Positions 16,643-28,432 of a stretch of DNA of 50,268 nucleotides are shown here, piece after piece. A program made the position numbers and the translations under genes. Positions within the stretch are counted from its first letter, which is position 1; each line of letters begins with the position of its first letter. Below the pieces are notes generated by a model that had not been told where the DNA came from, ran no database searches, and worked only from the letters and a program-made list of their open reading frames with translations. The stretch is from contig NZ_SMOA01000018.1 in assembly GCF_004353985.1 (NCBI RefSeq), positions 1 to 50,268 on the forward strand. Reading direction: 5' to 3'. The stretch comes from Paracraurococcus ruber. GTDB lineage: Bacteria > Pseudomonadota > Alphaproteobacteria > Acetobacterales > Acetobacteraceae.

Positions 16643-17536
16643 ATGGACTGGTCGCTGCTGCTGCAGCTCACGCTCAATGGCCTCATCGTCGGCGCGCTGT
16701 ATGGCGTGGTCGCGATGAGCTTCGTGCTGATCTACAAGGCGTCGCAGGTGGTGAATTTCGCCCAGGGCGAGTTCCTGCTGGTCGGCGCCTGGGTCTGCTG
16801 GTGGATGCTGACCGACTGGCAGCTGCCCTTCTGGGCCGGCTTCCTGTTCACCCTGGCCTTCATGACCGTCTTCGGCATCGTCCTGCAGGTGGTGGTGCTG
16901 CGGCCGCTGATCGGGGAGCCGGTGATCAGCGTCATCATGGCGACGATCGGCCTGGGCATCTTCTTCCAGGCGCTGATGAAGTGGATCTTCGGCGTCTTCG
17001 CCAAGCCCTTCCCGCCGATCTTCGCGGTGGACCAGGTCAGCGTGCTGGGGCTGCAGGTGCAGACCGTCTACCTGATGAGCCTCGGCATCTCGGTCCTCAT
17101 CATGGCCGGCTTCGCTTGGTTCTTCACCGCCAGCAAGCATGGCCTGGCGATGCGGGCGACCGCCTTCGACCAGCAGGTGGCGCAGTCGCTCGGCGTCTCC
17201 GTCCCCAAGGTCTTCGCGATGTCCTGGGCGATCTCGGCGGTGGTCTCCTCGGTCGCCGGCGTGGTGGTGGGCGTGGTGAACGGCGTCTCCTCGGCGCTGT
17301 CCTTCTACGGCATCAAGGTCTTCCCGGCGGTGATCCTCGGCGGGCTCGACAGCGTGGTCGGCGCGGTGCTCGGCGGCCTGATCGTCGGGCTGCTGGAGAA
17401 CTGGGCGCAGTACCTGGACGCGCAGTGGCTGAACTGGGGCAACATGTACACCATCGCGCCCTTCTACGCGCTCATCCTCATCCTGCTGGTCAAGCCCTAC
17501 GGCCTGTTCGGCACCCGCAACATCGAGCGCGTCTGA
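16643..17536 (+). CDS. Branched-chain amino acid-type ABC permease, LivH family
   Basis: 297 residues. A hydrophobic inner-membrane protein with about eight membrane segments. The LivH signature is visible: LNGLIVGALYGVVAMSFVLIYKASQVVNFAQGE at the N-terminus (first 45 residues) and FPAVILGGLDSVVGAVLGGL near 230. It starts five bases after the ligase stop and overlaps the next permease by one base. It should pair with the LivM-type protein to form the translocation channel. Confidence 0.94.
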   Translation: MDWSLLLQLTLNGLIVGALYGVVAMSFVLIYKASQVVNFAQGEFLLVGAWVCWWMLTDWQLPFWAGFLFTLAFMTVFGIVLQVVVLRPLIGEPVISVIMATIGLGIFFQALMKWIFGVFAKPFPPIFAVDQVSVLGLQVQTVYLMSLGISVLIMAGFAWFFTASKHGLAMRATAFDQQVAQSLGVSVPKVFAMSWAISAVVSSVAGVVVGVVNGVSSALSFYGIKVFPAVILGGLDSVVGAVLGGLIVGLLENWAQYLDAQWLNWGNMYTIAPFYALILILLVKPYGLFGTRNIERV

Positions 17537-18603
17537 TGGCGAGCATGATCCCGGCGGGCGTCTACCGCACCAGCTACCGCGAGGACATGACGATCCTGGC
17601 GACGCGGAACAGCCGCCTCGCCCTCTGGCTCGGCATCCTCCTGGTCTGCGCCACGCCGCTGGTCTTCGGCCGCTACGAACTCGGCCTGCTGGTCAATATC
17701 GGCATCATGGGCATCGCCGCCCTCGGCCTGAATATCCTGGTCGGGTTCACCGGCCAGATCAGCATCGGCCATGCCGCCTTCTTCGGCTTCGGCGCCTTCG
17801 CCAGCGCTTGGCTGCATGAGCGCTACCATGTCCCGGTCGCGCTCTGCATCCCGCTCGCCGGGCTGATGACCGCCCTGGTGGGCCTGGTCTTCGGCGCGCC
17901 GGCGGCGCGGCTGAAGGGGCTCTACCTCGCCATCGCCACGCTGGCGGCGCAGTTCATCTTGGAGGACTTCTTCGCCCGGGCGCAGTGGTTCACCGGCGGC
18001 GTCGCCGGCCGCATCACCGAGCCCTTCGAGATCCTCGGCTGGCGGGCCGACCGCGAGGAGACCTATCTCTACGTCGTCCTCGCCTGGGTCATCATCATGT
18101 TCGTCGGCGCGTCCAACCTGATGCGCACACGCGACGGCCGGGCGCTGGTGGCGGTGCGGGACCATTACCTGAGCGCGGAGGTGATGGGCATCAACCTCGC
18201 CTATTACCGCACGCTCTCCTTCGGCATCGCCAGCCTCTATGCCGGCATCGCCGGCGCGCTCTACGCGCATTACCTGCTGTTCGTGAGCGTGGAGGCCTTC
18301 AACATCCTGCTCTCGATCCAGTTCCTCGGCATGGTCATCATCGGCGGCCTGGGCAGCGTCGCCGGGTCGCTGATGGGCGCGGCCTTCATGGTGCTGCTGC
18401 CGGAAGCGGTGCAGGCCCTCGCCGATGCACTGGCCGGCGGCGCGGTCGATCGCGCGCTCCGCCTCGGCAACTCCATCTCCTTCCTGCGGGAGATGGCGAT
18501 CGGCGCCGCGATCATCCTCTTCCTGATCTTCGAGCCCGACGGACTCGCGCGGCGTTGGCGGCTGATCAAGGCCTATTGGAAGCTCTACCCCTACTCGCAC
18601 TGA
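17536..18603 (+). CDS. Branched-chain amino acid-type ABC permease, LivM family
   Basis: 355 residues from the ATG at 17536, which shares a base with the LivH stop. Multi-pass membrane protein with the LivM hallmarks GLNILVGFTGQISIGHAAFFG near residue 60, the RDGRALVAVRDHYLSAEVMGI cytoplasmic loop near 200, and MVIIGGLGSVAGSLMGA near 268. About 20 extra N-terminal residues precede the first membrane helix. It forms the channel with LivH and contacts the LivG/LivF ATPases. Confidence 0.94.
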   Translation: MASMIPAGVYRTSYREDMTILATRNSRLALWLGILLVCATPLVFGRYELGLLVNIGIMGIAALGLNILVGFTGQISIGHAAFFGFGAFASAWLHERYHVPVALCIPLAGLMTALVGLVFGAPAARLKGLYLAIATLAAQFILEDFFARAQWFTGGVAGRITEPFEILGWRADREETYLYVVLAWVIIMFVGASNLMRTRDGRALVAVRDHYLSAEVMGINLAYYRTLSFGIASLYAGIAGALYAHYLLFVSVEAFNILLSIQFLGMVIIGGLGSVAGSLMGAAFMVLLPEAVQALADALAGGAVDRALRLGNSISFLREMAIGAAIILFLIFEPDGLARRWRLIKAYWKLYPYSH

Positions 18604-18623
18604 CAAACCCGGGAGGAACAGAC

Positions 18624-19916
18624 ATGACGTTCAGGAGACAGGCAATCGGGATTGCGGCGGCCGCCGCGCTGGCGCTGCCCGTGGCGGCGGGGGCGCAGCC
18701 CATTCCGGTCGGCCACATCATGGATCTGTCGGGCGCGACCAGCGATGTCGGCACGCCCTTCGCGCAGGGCGTCAACGACACCTGGGCCTGGTTCAACCGC
18801 ACCCGCAACGGCGTGAGTGGCCGACAGGCGGATGTGAAGGCCTTCGACTACGGCTATCAGGCGCCGCGCGCCGTCAGCCAGTACCAGGCCTGGAGTCGCG
18901 ACCGCATCGTCGCCATCAATGGCTGGGGCACGGCGGATACCGAGGCGCTGGTGCGCTTCGTCACCCGCGACAAGATCCCCTATGTCTCCGGCTCCTATTC
19001 CGCGGCGCTGACCGATGCGGGCGGCAAGTCCGGCCGTCAGGGCGTGGAGGCCTCGCCCTTCAACTTCTTCTACGGCCCGTCCTATTCGGATGCGCTGCGC
19101 GCCATGCTGATCTGGGCGGCCGAGGACTGGAAGGCCAAGGGTGGCCAGGGCCGGCCGAAATACGTCCATATGGGCGCCAACCATCCCTATCCGAATTCGC
19201 CCAAGGCGGCGGGGGAGGCGCTGGCGGCGGAGCTTGGCTTCGAGGTGCTGCCGGCGATCGTCTTCGCGCTGACGCCGGGCGACTACACCTCCCAGTGCCT
19301 GACGCTGCGCAGCCAGGGCGCCAACTACGCCTATCTCGGCAACACCGCGGGCTCCAACATCTCCGTCCTGCGGGCCTGCCAGACGGCCGGCGTGAACGTG
19401 CAGTTCATGGGCAATGTCTGGGGCATGGACGAGAACGCGATGAAGGCCGCGGGCGCCGCGGCGAATGGCGTGGTCTTCCCGGTGCGCACCGCGGCGGTGT
19501 GGGGCCAGCAGGCGCCGGGCATGGTGCAAGTGCAGGCGATCAGCCGCGTCTCCGACCAGGCCGGCAATGCCTATCGCCCGGTGCACTACCTGGCTGGCAT
19601 CTGCAGCGCGATGCTGGTGGCGGAGGCGATGGAGACCGCCGCGGCCAATGGCGGCCAGGTGACCGGCGAGCGCATCCGCGACGGCTTCTATGCCCGCAAG
19701 GACTGGGTGCCGCGGGGCTTCGAGGGCGTCTGCGCGCCGTCCAACTTCTCCCCGACCGATCATCGCGGCCAGCTTGCCGTCTCGATCTATCGCGCCCGCG
19801 TCAGCGGCGACACCAGCCAGGGCAGCGTGGCGGAGCTGATGCAGGCCGGCACCATGCGGCTGGAGGCGGTGAAGACCGTCACGCTCGATCGCCGCGCCGA
19901 CTGGCTGGGCTGGTAG
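18624..19916 (+). CDS. ABC transporter periplasmic substrate-binding protein (LivJ/Peripla_BP_6 type)
   Basis: 430 residues; ATG at 18624 preceded by GGGAGGA (18611-18617). A Sec signal peptide with an RR start, Ala/Leu core and AGA-QP cleavage site covers about residues 1-24. The mature protein has the type I periplasmic-binding fold: VGHIMDLSGATSDVG near 29, then repeated alpha/beta segments. It captures the substrate in the periplasm. Related proteins in operons with acyl-CoA ligases are usually annotated as amino-acid binders, but the context here argues for a carboxylic acid. Substrate unknown. Confidence 0.92.
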   Translation: MTFRRQAIGIAAAAALALPVAAGAQPIPVGHIMDLSGATSDVGTPFAQGVNDTWAWFNRTRNGVSGRQADVKAFDYGYQAPRAVSQYQAWSRDRIVAINGWGTADTEALVRFVTRDKIPYVSGSYSAALTDAGGKSGRQGVEASPFNFFYGPSYSDALRAMLIWAAEDWKAKGGQGRPKYVHMGANHPYPNSPKAAGEALAAELGFEVLPAIVFALTPGDYTSQCLTLRSQGANYAYLGNTAGSNISVLRACQTAGVNVQFMGNVWGMDENAMKAAGAAANGVVFPVRTAAVWGQQAPGMVQVQAISRVSDQAGNAYRPVHYLAGICSAMLVAEAMETAAANGGQVTGERIRDGFYARKDWVPRGFEGVCAPSNFSPTDHRGQLAVSIYRARVSGDTSQGSVAELMQAGTMRLEAVKTVTLDRRADWLGW

Positions 19917-19920
19917 GGCC

Positions 19921-20763
19921 GTGAGCGCAGCGCCGGAGACGCACCCCGCGACGGCGGCGGCGGTGGCGCCCGCCTCGCCGCTGCTCGAGGTGAACAACAT
20001 CGAGGTCGTCTACAACGACGTCATCCTGGTGCTGCGCGGCCTGTCGCTCTCGGTGCCGCAGGGCAGGATCGTGGCCCTCCTCGGCGCCAATGGCGCGGGG
20101 AAGTCGACGACCCTGAAGGCGATCTCCGGCCTCCTCCGCACGGAGGAGGGCGAGGTCACCAGGGGCGAGATCCGCTTCGCCGGCGAACGGATCGACGGGA
20201 CGGAGGCGCACGCGATCGTGCGCCGGGGCATCTTCCAGGTGATGGAGGGGCGGCGGATCATCGCCGACATGACCTGCCTGGAGAATCTCCGGCTCGGTGC
20301 CTTCACCCGGTCCGACCGGGAAGTGAAGCGCGACATCGACATGGTCTATGGCTATTTCCCCCGGCTGAAGGAACGGACCGGGCTGGCCGGCTACCTGTCG
20401 GGCGGGGAGCAGCAGATGCTCGCCATCGGCCGGGCGCTGATGGCGCGACCCAAGCTGATCCTGATGGACGAGCCATCCATGGGCCTGTCGCCGCTGCTGG
20501 TGAAGGAGGTCTTCGGCATCATCCGCAAGCTGAACGAGGATCTCGGCATCACCATCCTGCTGGTGGAGCAGAATGCCCGCATGGCACTCTCCGTCGCCTC
20601 CTACGGCTATGTCATGGAGCAGGGAAAGGTGGTGCTGGACGGCACGGCGGCGGCGCTGGCAGACAATGAGGACGTGAAGGAGTTCTACCTCGGCGGCCAC
20701 GGTGCCGAGCGGAAGAGCTTCAAGAACCTCAAGAGCTACAAGCGGAGGAAGCGGTGGCTCTAG
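19921..20763 (+). CDS. ABC transporter ATP-binding protein, LivF type
   Basis: 280 residues, GTG start four bases after the binding-protein stop. Walker A GANGAGKST lies near residues 57-65, signature YLSGGEQQMLAIGRALM near 158, Walker B LILMDEPSMGLSP near 180, and the switch His position reads VEQNARMAL as in LivF. A basic tail ERKSFKNLKSYKRRKRWL ends the protein. I recall this tail from LivF proteins linked to PaaK-like ligases (not checked here). The last ten bases overlap the next gene. Completes the LivGHMF importer. Confidence 0.94.
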   Translation: MSAAPETHPATAAAVAPASPLLEVNNIEVVYNDVILVLRGLSLSVPQGRIVALLGANGAGKSTTLKAISGLLRTEEGEVTRGEIRFAGERIDGTEAHAIVRRGIFQVMEGRRIIADMTCLENLRLGAFTRSDREVKRDIDMVYGYFPRLKERTGLAGYLSGGEQQMLAIGRALMARPKLILMDEPSMGLSPLLVKEVFGIIRKLNEDLGITILLVEQNARMALSVASYGYVMEQGKVVLDGTAAALADNEDVKEFYLGGHGAERKSFKNLKSYKRRKRWL

Positions 20764-22043
20764 GCGACGCCTCCGATCCGCGAAGGCCGGAGGCCGAGGC
20801 GATGACGCGCGATCAGGCCGAGTTCTACGACGCGCTGGAGACGCGCAGCGCCGATGCGCGCGCCGCGGCGATGGCGGCGCTGCTGCCGCGCGTGGTGGAG
20901 GGGGCCCGCGCGCTGCCCTACTACGCCGATGCGCTGGCGGGCGTCGACGCGCAGGCCGTCACCGATCCTGCCACGCTGGCGAGGCTGCCGGTGACGCGCA
21001 AATCGCTGCTGGTCGGGCAGCAGGCGGAACGGCCGCCCTTCGCCGGCCTCGCGCCCGCGGCGGGCATCGCCCGCGTCTTCGCCTCGCCTGGCCCGATCTA
21101 CGAGGCGCAGCCGGACACGCCCGATCCCTGGCGCTTTGCCCGCGCGTTGCACGCCACCGGCCTGCGGGCCGGCGACCTGGTGCACAACTGCTTCGCCTAC
21201 CACTTCACGCCGGCCGGCTTCATGCTGGATGCCGGCGCGTGCGCACTGGGCTGCCCGGTCTTTCCCGCCGGCACCGGCAATACGGAGATGCAGGCGCGCG
21301 CCGCGGCGCATCTTCGCCCGCGCGCCTATAGCGGCACGCCGGATTTCCTGAAGACGATCCTGGAGAAGGCTGACGAACTGGGCCTCGACCTGTCGTTCCT
21401 GACGCTCGGCCATGTCACCGGCGGCGCCTATCTGCCGACGCTCCGCGCCTGGTATGCCGCGCGCGGGATGACCGTGCTGCAAAGCTACGGCACGGCCGAT
21501 CTCGGCCTGATCGCCTATGAGAGCGCGGCACGCGAGGGGCTGATCCTCGACGAGGGCGTGCTGCTGGAGATCGTCCGCCCGGGCACCGGCGACCCGCTGC
21601 CGGATGGCGAGGTGGGCGAGGTGGTGGTCACCACGCTCGATCCGCGCCACCCGCTGCTCCGCTTCGCCACCGGCGACCTCTCCGCTATCCTCCCCGGGGC
21701 CTCGCCCTGCGGCCGCACCAATCGCCGCATCAAGGGCTGGATGGGACGTGCCGACCAGGCGGCGAAGGTGCGCGGCATGTTCGTGCGGCCGGAGCAGGTG
21801 GCCGAGGTGCTGCGGGCCGTGCCGGCGGTGGCGAAGGCGCGGCTGGTCGTCTCGCTGGAAGGCGACCGTGATACGATGCTGCTGCGGGCCGAGGCGACGG
21901 CACCCGACGATTCGCTGGCGGCGCGCCTGGCCGAGGCGCTGCAGGCCGCCACCAAGCTGCGCGGCCAGGTGGAACTGGTGCCGCCGGGCGGCCTGCCGAA
22001 TGACGGCAAGGTCATCGACGACACTCGGCCGGTGCCGGCCTGA
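20754..22043 (+). CDS. Phenylacetate-CoA ligase-like AMP-binding protein with atypical P-loop
   Basis: 429 residues from the GTG at 20754 (GGAGGA at 20744-20749); an ATG at 20802 is the alternative. PaaK-like features are SYGTADLG near residue 244, GEVGEVVVTTLDP near 285, and LLRFATGDLSAILPG near 303 before a C-terminal GRADQAAKVRGMFV segment. The usual Ser/Thr/Gly-rich ATP loop is replaced by FASPGPIYEAQ near 107. Members of this subfamily next to Liv-type transporters are annotated as phenylacetate-CoA ligases, but their substrates are unproven. It may act on another aromatic or branched acid, or be a non-ligase partner. Confidence 0.82.
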   Translation: MALGDASDPRRPEAEAMTRDQAEFYDALETRSADARAAAMAALLPRVVEGARALPYYADALAGVDAQAVTDPATLARLPVTRKSLLVGQQAERPPFAGLAPAAGIARVFASPGPIYEAQPDTPDPWRFARALHATGLRAGDLVHNCFAYHFTPAGFMLDAGACALGCPVFPAGTGNTEMQARAAAHLRPRAYSGTPDFLKTILEKADELGLDLSFLTLGHVTGGAYLPTLRAWYAARGMTVLQSYGTADLGLIAYESAAREGLILDEGVLLEIVRPGTGDPLPDGEVGEVVVTTLDPRHPLLRFATGDLSAILPGASPCGRTNRRIKGWMGRADQAAKVRGMFVRPEQVAEVLRAVPAVAKARLVVSLEGDRDTMLLRAEATAPDDSLAARLAEALQAATKLRGQVELVPPGGLPNDGKVIDDTRPVPA

Positions 22044-23668
22044 TGCTGCCGAAGGGCCGCAGCTACGACGCGATCCGCGCGGCATTTCGCTGGCGGGTGC
22101 CGGAGCGATACAATCTCGGCGTCGATTGCTGCGACCGCTGGGCCGATGGCAGCGGCCGCACGGCGTTGCTGCACCTGCAGGCGGATGGGCGGCTGCACCG
22201 GATCAGCTTCGATGCGCTGAAGGCGGACAGCAACCGGCTGGCCAATGTGCTGCGGGCGCGGGGGATCGGCGCGGGAGACCGTGTGGGCGTGCTGCTGCCG
22301 CAGCTGCCGGAGGCGGCGGTGGCGCATCTCGCCATCTACAAGCTGGGCGCCATTGCGGTGCCGCTGTTCCAGCTGTTCCAGGAACAGGCGCTGGAGTTCC
22401 GGCTGGCCGACAGCGGCGCCGCGGCGCTGGTGACGGATGCGGTGGGCCTGCCCAAGCTGGCCGGCATCCGGGACCGGCTGCCGGCGCTTCGCCTGGTGCT
22501 GAGCGCCGACGGAGCGGCCGAAGGCGCGTTGGACCTGCACGGGCAGATGGCGCGCGCCTCGGACGATTTCGCGCCGGTGGATACGGCGGCCGACGATCCC
22601 GCGATCATCATCTACACCTCCGGCACGACCGGCGCGCCGAAGGGGGCGCTGCATGCGCACCGCGTGCTGCTCGGCCATCTGCCGGGAGTGGAGATGCCGC
22701 AGGACCTGTTCCCGAAGCCGGGGGACCTGTTCTGGACCCCGGCGGACTGGGCCTGGGTGGGCGGGCTGTTCGACGTGCTGCTGCCCAGCCTGCACCATGG
22801 CGTGCCGGTGCTGGCGCACCGCATGGCGAAGTTCGACCCGGAATTCGCTTTCCGCCTGATGGCGCGCCACCAGGTTCGCAATGCCTTCCTGCCGCCGACC
22901 GCGCTGAAGCTGATGCGCGGCGTGCCGCGCGCCGCGCAGTACGGCGCGCATCCGCGCAGTATCGGATCGGGCGGCGAGACGCTGGGGGCGGAGCTGCTCG
23001 ACTGGGGCCGCAGCGCCTTCGGCGTGACGATCAACGAATTCTACGGCCAGACGGAATGCAACCTCGTCGTTTCGTCCTGCGCCACGCTCATGCCGACGCG
23101 CCCGGGGTGGATGGGCCGCGCGGTGCCGGGCCATGAGGTGGCGGTGGTGGACCCGCAGGGTCATCCGCTCCTGCCGGGCGAGGTCGGCACCATCGCCATC
23201 CGCCAGCCCGACCCCGTGATGTTCCTCGGCTACTGGAACAACCCGGCCGCGACCGCGGCGAAATTCGCCGGCGACTGGCTGCTGACCGGCGACCAGGGTG
23301 TGATGGATGGCGAGGGCTGGTTCCGCTTCATCGGCCGCGACGACGACGTCATTACCTCCGCCGGCTATCGCATCGGCCCGGGCGAGATCGAGGACTGCCT
23401 GCTGCGCCATCCCGCCGTTGCGATGGCCGCCGTGATCGGCCTGCCGGATCCGGTGCGGACGGAAGCGGTGACGGCCGTCATCGTTCCGGCACCCGGCGCC
23501 GCGACCGGCCCGGACCTGGTCGCCGAGCTGCAGGACCAGGTGCGTACCCGCCTCGCCGCGCATTGCTACCCGAGGCGGGTGATCTTCGAGGACGCGCTGC
23601 CGCTGACCGCCACCGGCAAGGTGATGCGCGGCGAGTTGCGGCGCCGCATGATGCAGGAGGGGCGCTGA
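22043..23668 (+). CDS. Acyl-CoA synthetase, acetyl/medium-chain type
   Basis: 541 residues, one-base overlap with the preceding gene. All adenylation motifs are canonical: [12 protein letters not shown] near 190-201, EFYGQTECN near 332, [16 protein letters not shown] near 412, [22 protein letters not shown] near 430, and [12 protein letters not shown] with the catalytic Lys near 526. The family activates short to medium chain acids such as butyrate, isovalerate or methylcrotonate. Directly followed by isovaleryl-CoA dehydrogenase, it is the best candidate here for making isovaleryl-CoA from free acid. That substrate is inference. Confidence 0.92.
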   Translation: MLPKGRSYDAIRAAFRWRVPERYNLGVDCCDRWADGSGRTALLHLQADGRLHRISFDALKADSNRLANVLRARGIGAGDRVGVLLPQLPEAAVAHLAIYKLGAIAVPLFQLFQEQALEFRLADSGAAALVTDAVGLPKLAGIRDRLPALRLVLSADGAAEGALDLHGQMARASDDFAPVDTAADDPAIIIYTSGTTGAPKGALHAHRVLLGHLPGVEMPQDLFPKPGDLFWTPADWAWVGGLFDVLLPSLHHGVPVLAHRMAKFDPEFAFRLMARHQVRNAFLPPTALKLMRGVPRAAQYGAHPRSIGSGGETLGAELLDWGRSAFGVTINEFYGQTECNLVVSSCATLMPTRPGWMGRAVPGHEVAVVDPQGHPLLPGEVGTIAIRQPDPVMFLGYWNNPAATAAKFAGDWLLTGDQGVMDGEGWFRFIGRDDDVITSAGYRIGPGEIEDCLLRHPAVAMAAVIGLPDPVRTEAVTAVIVPAPGAATGPDLVAELQDQVRTRLAAHCYPRRVIFEDALPLTATGKVMRGELRRRMMQEGR

Positions 23669-24843
23669 TGCCCGGCAATGTGACGATCCCCGGCCTCGAT
23701 TTCGGCCTGGGCGACGAGATCGACATGCTGCGCGAGAGCGTGAAGGGCTTCGCGGATGCGCGCGTCGCCCCGATCGCCGGTGAGATCGACCGCAGCGACG
23801 AGTTCCCGCGGCATCTCTGGCCGGAGATGGGCGCGCTCGGCCTGCACGGGATCACGGTCGAGGAGGAATGGGGCGGCGCCGGCATGGGCTATCTGGCGCA
23901 TTGCGTGGCGATGGAGGAGATCAGCCGCGCCAGCGCGTCCGTCGGTCTCTCCTATGGTGCGCATTCCAACCTCTGCGTGAACCAGATCCGCCGCAACGGG
24001 ACGGAGGACCAGAAGCGCCGCTACCTGCCGAAGCTGATCAGCGGCGAGCATCTGGGCGCGCTGGCGATGAGCGAGCCGGGTGCCGGCAGCGACGTCGTCT
24101 CGATGAAATTGCGGGCGGACAAGCGCGGCGACCGCTACGTCCTGAACGGCACGAAACTCTGGATCACCAATGCGCACTACGCCGAGACGCTGGTGGTCTA
24201 TGCGAAGACCGAGCCGGAGGCGGGGCCGCGCGGCATCACCGCCTTCCTGGTCGAGCGCGGCTTCAAGGGCTTCCGCCCGGCGCAGAAGCTGGACAAGCTC
24301 GGCATGCGCGGCTCCCCCACCTCCGAACTGGTGTTCGAGGATTGCGAGGTTCCGGCCGAGAATGTGCTCGGGCGCGTGAACGACGGCGTGCGCGTGCTGA
24401 TGTCCGGCCTCGACTACGAACGCGCGGTGCTGGCGGCCGGGCCGCTCGGCATCATGCAGGCGGCGCTCGACGTCGTCGTGCCCTATATCCATGAGCGCAA
24501 GCAGTTCGGCCAGGCGATCGGCGAGTTCCAGCTGATCCAGGGCAAGGTCGCGGACATGTACACGGCGCTGAATGCCTGCCGCGCCTATGTCTATGCCGTG
24601 GCGCGGTCCTGCGACCGCGGCCAGACCACGCGGAAGGATGCCGCCGGAGCCATCCTCTACGCGGCGGAGGCAGCGACGAAGATCGCGCTGGATGCTATCC
24701 AGATCCTTGGCGGCATGGGCTACATCAACGACACGCCGACCGGCCGCCTGCTGCGCGATGCCAAGCTCTACGAGATCGGCGCCGGCACCAGCGAGATCCG
24801 CCGTATGCTGATCGGCCGCGAGCTTTTCCGCGAGACGGCATGA
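23668..24843 (+). CDS. liuA: Isovaleryl-CoA dehydrogenase
   Basis: 391 residues from the ATG at 23668, sharing one base with the previous stop. It oxidises isovaleryl-CoA to 3-methylcrotonyl-CoA with FAD, passing electrons to ETF. The match to LiuA/IVD is close: [17 protein letters not shown] near residue 92, [18 protein letters not shown] near 131, KLWITN near 168, and the catalytic Glu in [10 protein letters not shown] near 251, the position specific to isovaleryl-CoA dehydrogenases. The [10 protein letters not shown] and [11 protein letters not shown] segments close the protein. It sits directly before both carboxylase subunits, the order expected for leucine/isovalerate breakdown. Confidence 0.93.
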   Translation: MPGNVTIPGLDFGLGDEIDMLRESVKGFADARVAPIAGEIDRSDEFPRHLWPEMGALGLHGITVEEEWGGAGMGYLAHCVAMEEISRASASVGLSYGAHSNLCVNQIRRNGTEDQKRRYLPKLISGEHLGALAMSEPGAGSDVVSMKLRADKRGDRYVLNGTKLWITNAHYAETLVVYAKTEPEAGPRGITAFLVERGFKGFRPAQKLDKLGMRGSPTSELVFEDCEVPAENVLGRVNDGVRVLMSGLDYERAVLAAGPLGIMQAALDVVVPYIHERKQFGQAIGEFQLIQGKVADMYTALNACRAYVYAVARSCDRGQTTRKDAAGAILYAAEAATKIALDAIQILGGMGYINDTPTGRLLRDAKLYEIGAGTSEIRRMLIGRELFRETA

Positions 24844-26446
24844 GCATCCTCGCTTCGGGCATCGACACGCGCGGCAGCGAGTTCCGCGCCAATACGGCGC
24901 ATATGCGCGGGCTGCTGGCGGAACTGTCGGACCGTACCGCCGAGGCGGCGCAGGGCGGGCCGGAGGCGTCGCGGCAGCGCCACCTTTCGCGCGGCAAGCT
25001 GCTGCCGCGGGAGAGGGTGGAGCGGCTGCTCGACCCCGGCGCGCCATTCCTCGAGCTCTCGCCGCTGGCGGCGCATGGGATGTATGGGGGGGATGTGCCG
25101 GCGGGCGGCATCCTGACCGGCATCGGCCGCGTCGCCGGGCGCGAATGCGTCATCGTCGCCAACGACGCGACGGTGAAGGGCGGCACCTACTACCCCATCA
25201 CGGTGAAGAAGCATCTCCGGGCGCAGGAGGTGGCGCAGCAGAACCGGCTGCCCTGCCTCTACCTGGTGGACAGCGGCGGCGCCAACCTGCCGAACCAGGA
25301 CGAGATCTTCCCCGACCGCGACCATTTCGGCCGGATCTTCTACAACCAGGCGACCATGTCCTCGCTCGGCATTCCGCAGGTCGCGGTGGTGATGGGCAGC
25401 TGCACCGCCGGCGGCGCCTATGTCCCGGCCATGTGCGACGAGGCGATCATCGTCCGCAACCAGGGCACGATCTTCCTCGCGGGCCCGCCGCTGGTGAAGG
25501 CCGCGACCGGTGAGGTCGTCTCGGCCGAGGATCTCGGCGGCGCCGATGTGCATACGCGGCTGTCGGGCGTCGCCGACCATTTCGCGGCGGACGACATGCA
25601 TGCGCTCGGGCTCGCCCGGCGCATCGTCGGCCACCTGGCGTCGACGCGGCCAATGGTCGGGGATCTCGCCGCGCCGGCGCCGCCGCGCTACGACCCGGCG
25701 GAGCTGCATGGCATCATCCCGCAGGATGTCCGCCAACCCTATGATGTGCGGGAGGTGATCGCGCGCATCGTGGACGGCTCGGAACTGGACGAGTTCAAGG
25801 CGCGCTACGGCACCACCCTGGTCTGCGGCTTCGCCCGCATCTGGGGCCGGCCGGTCGGCATCGTCGCCAACAACGGCATCCTGTTCTCCGAATCGGCGCT
25901 GAAGGGCGCGCATTTCGTCGAGCTGTGCAGCCAGCGGAACATCCCGCTGCTCTTCCTGCAGAACATCGCCGGCTTCATGGTCGGCCGGAAATACGAGACG
26001 GGCGGCATCGCCAGGGACGGCGCCAAGCTGGTCACCGCGGTGGCCACGACCAGCGTGCCGAAATTCACCGTCATCATCGGCGGCAGCTTCGGCGCCGGCA
26101 ATTACGGCATGTGCGGCCGCGCCTATTCGCCGCGGCTGCTCTTCACCTGGCCGAACAGCCGCATCTCCGTCATGGGCGGCGAACAGGCGGCCAGCGTGCT
26201 GGCCACGGTGCGGCGGGACAATCTGGAGGCTGCAGGCAAGGACTGGCCCACCGCGGCGGAGGAGGCGTTCAAGGCGCCGATCCGGGCGCAGTACGAAGCG
26301 CAGGGCTCGCCCTACTACGCCACGGCGCGGCTCTGGGACGACGGCATCATCGATCCCGCCCTGACGCGCGACGTGATCGGGCTTGGCCTTGCCGCCGCGG
26401 CGAATGCGCCCGTCGCGCCGACGCGCTTCGGCATCTTCCGGATGTG

Positions 26447-26447
<1 letters not shown>
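24840..26447 (+). CDS. liuB: Methylcrotonyl-CoA carboxylase, carboxyltransferase (beta) subunit
   Basis: 535 residues, ATGA overlap with the dehydrogenase gene. Carries both crotonase-fold halves of a biotin-dependent carboxyltransferase: [12 protein letters not shown] near residue 51, [19 protein letters not shown] near 112, [22 protein letters not shown] near 143, [17 protein letters not shown] near 185, and [20 protein letters not shown] near 412. These match MccB/LiuB more closely than propionyl-CoA carboxylase. A geranyl-CoA carboxylase (AtuC) is the alternative, but the adjacent isovaleryl-type dehydrogenase favours methylcrotonyl-CoA. Confidence 0.92.
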
Positions 26448-28417
<1,970 letters not shown>

Positions 28418-28432
28418 CGCGGTGCGCCGGGC

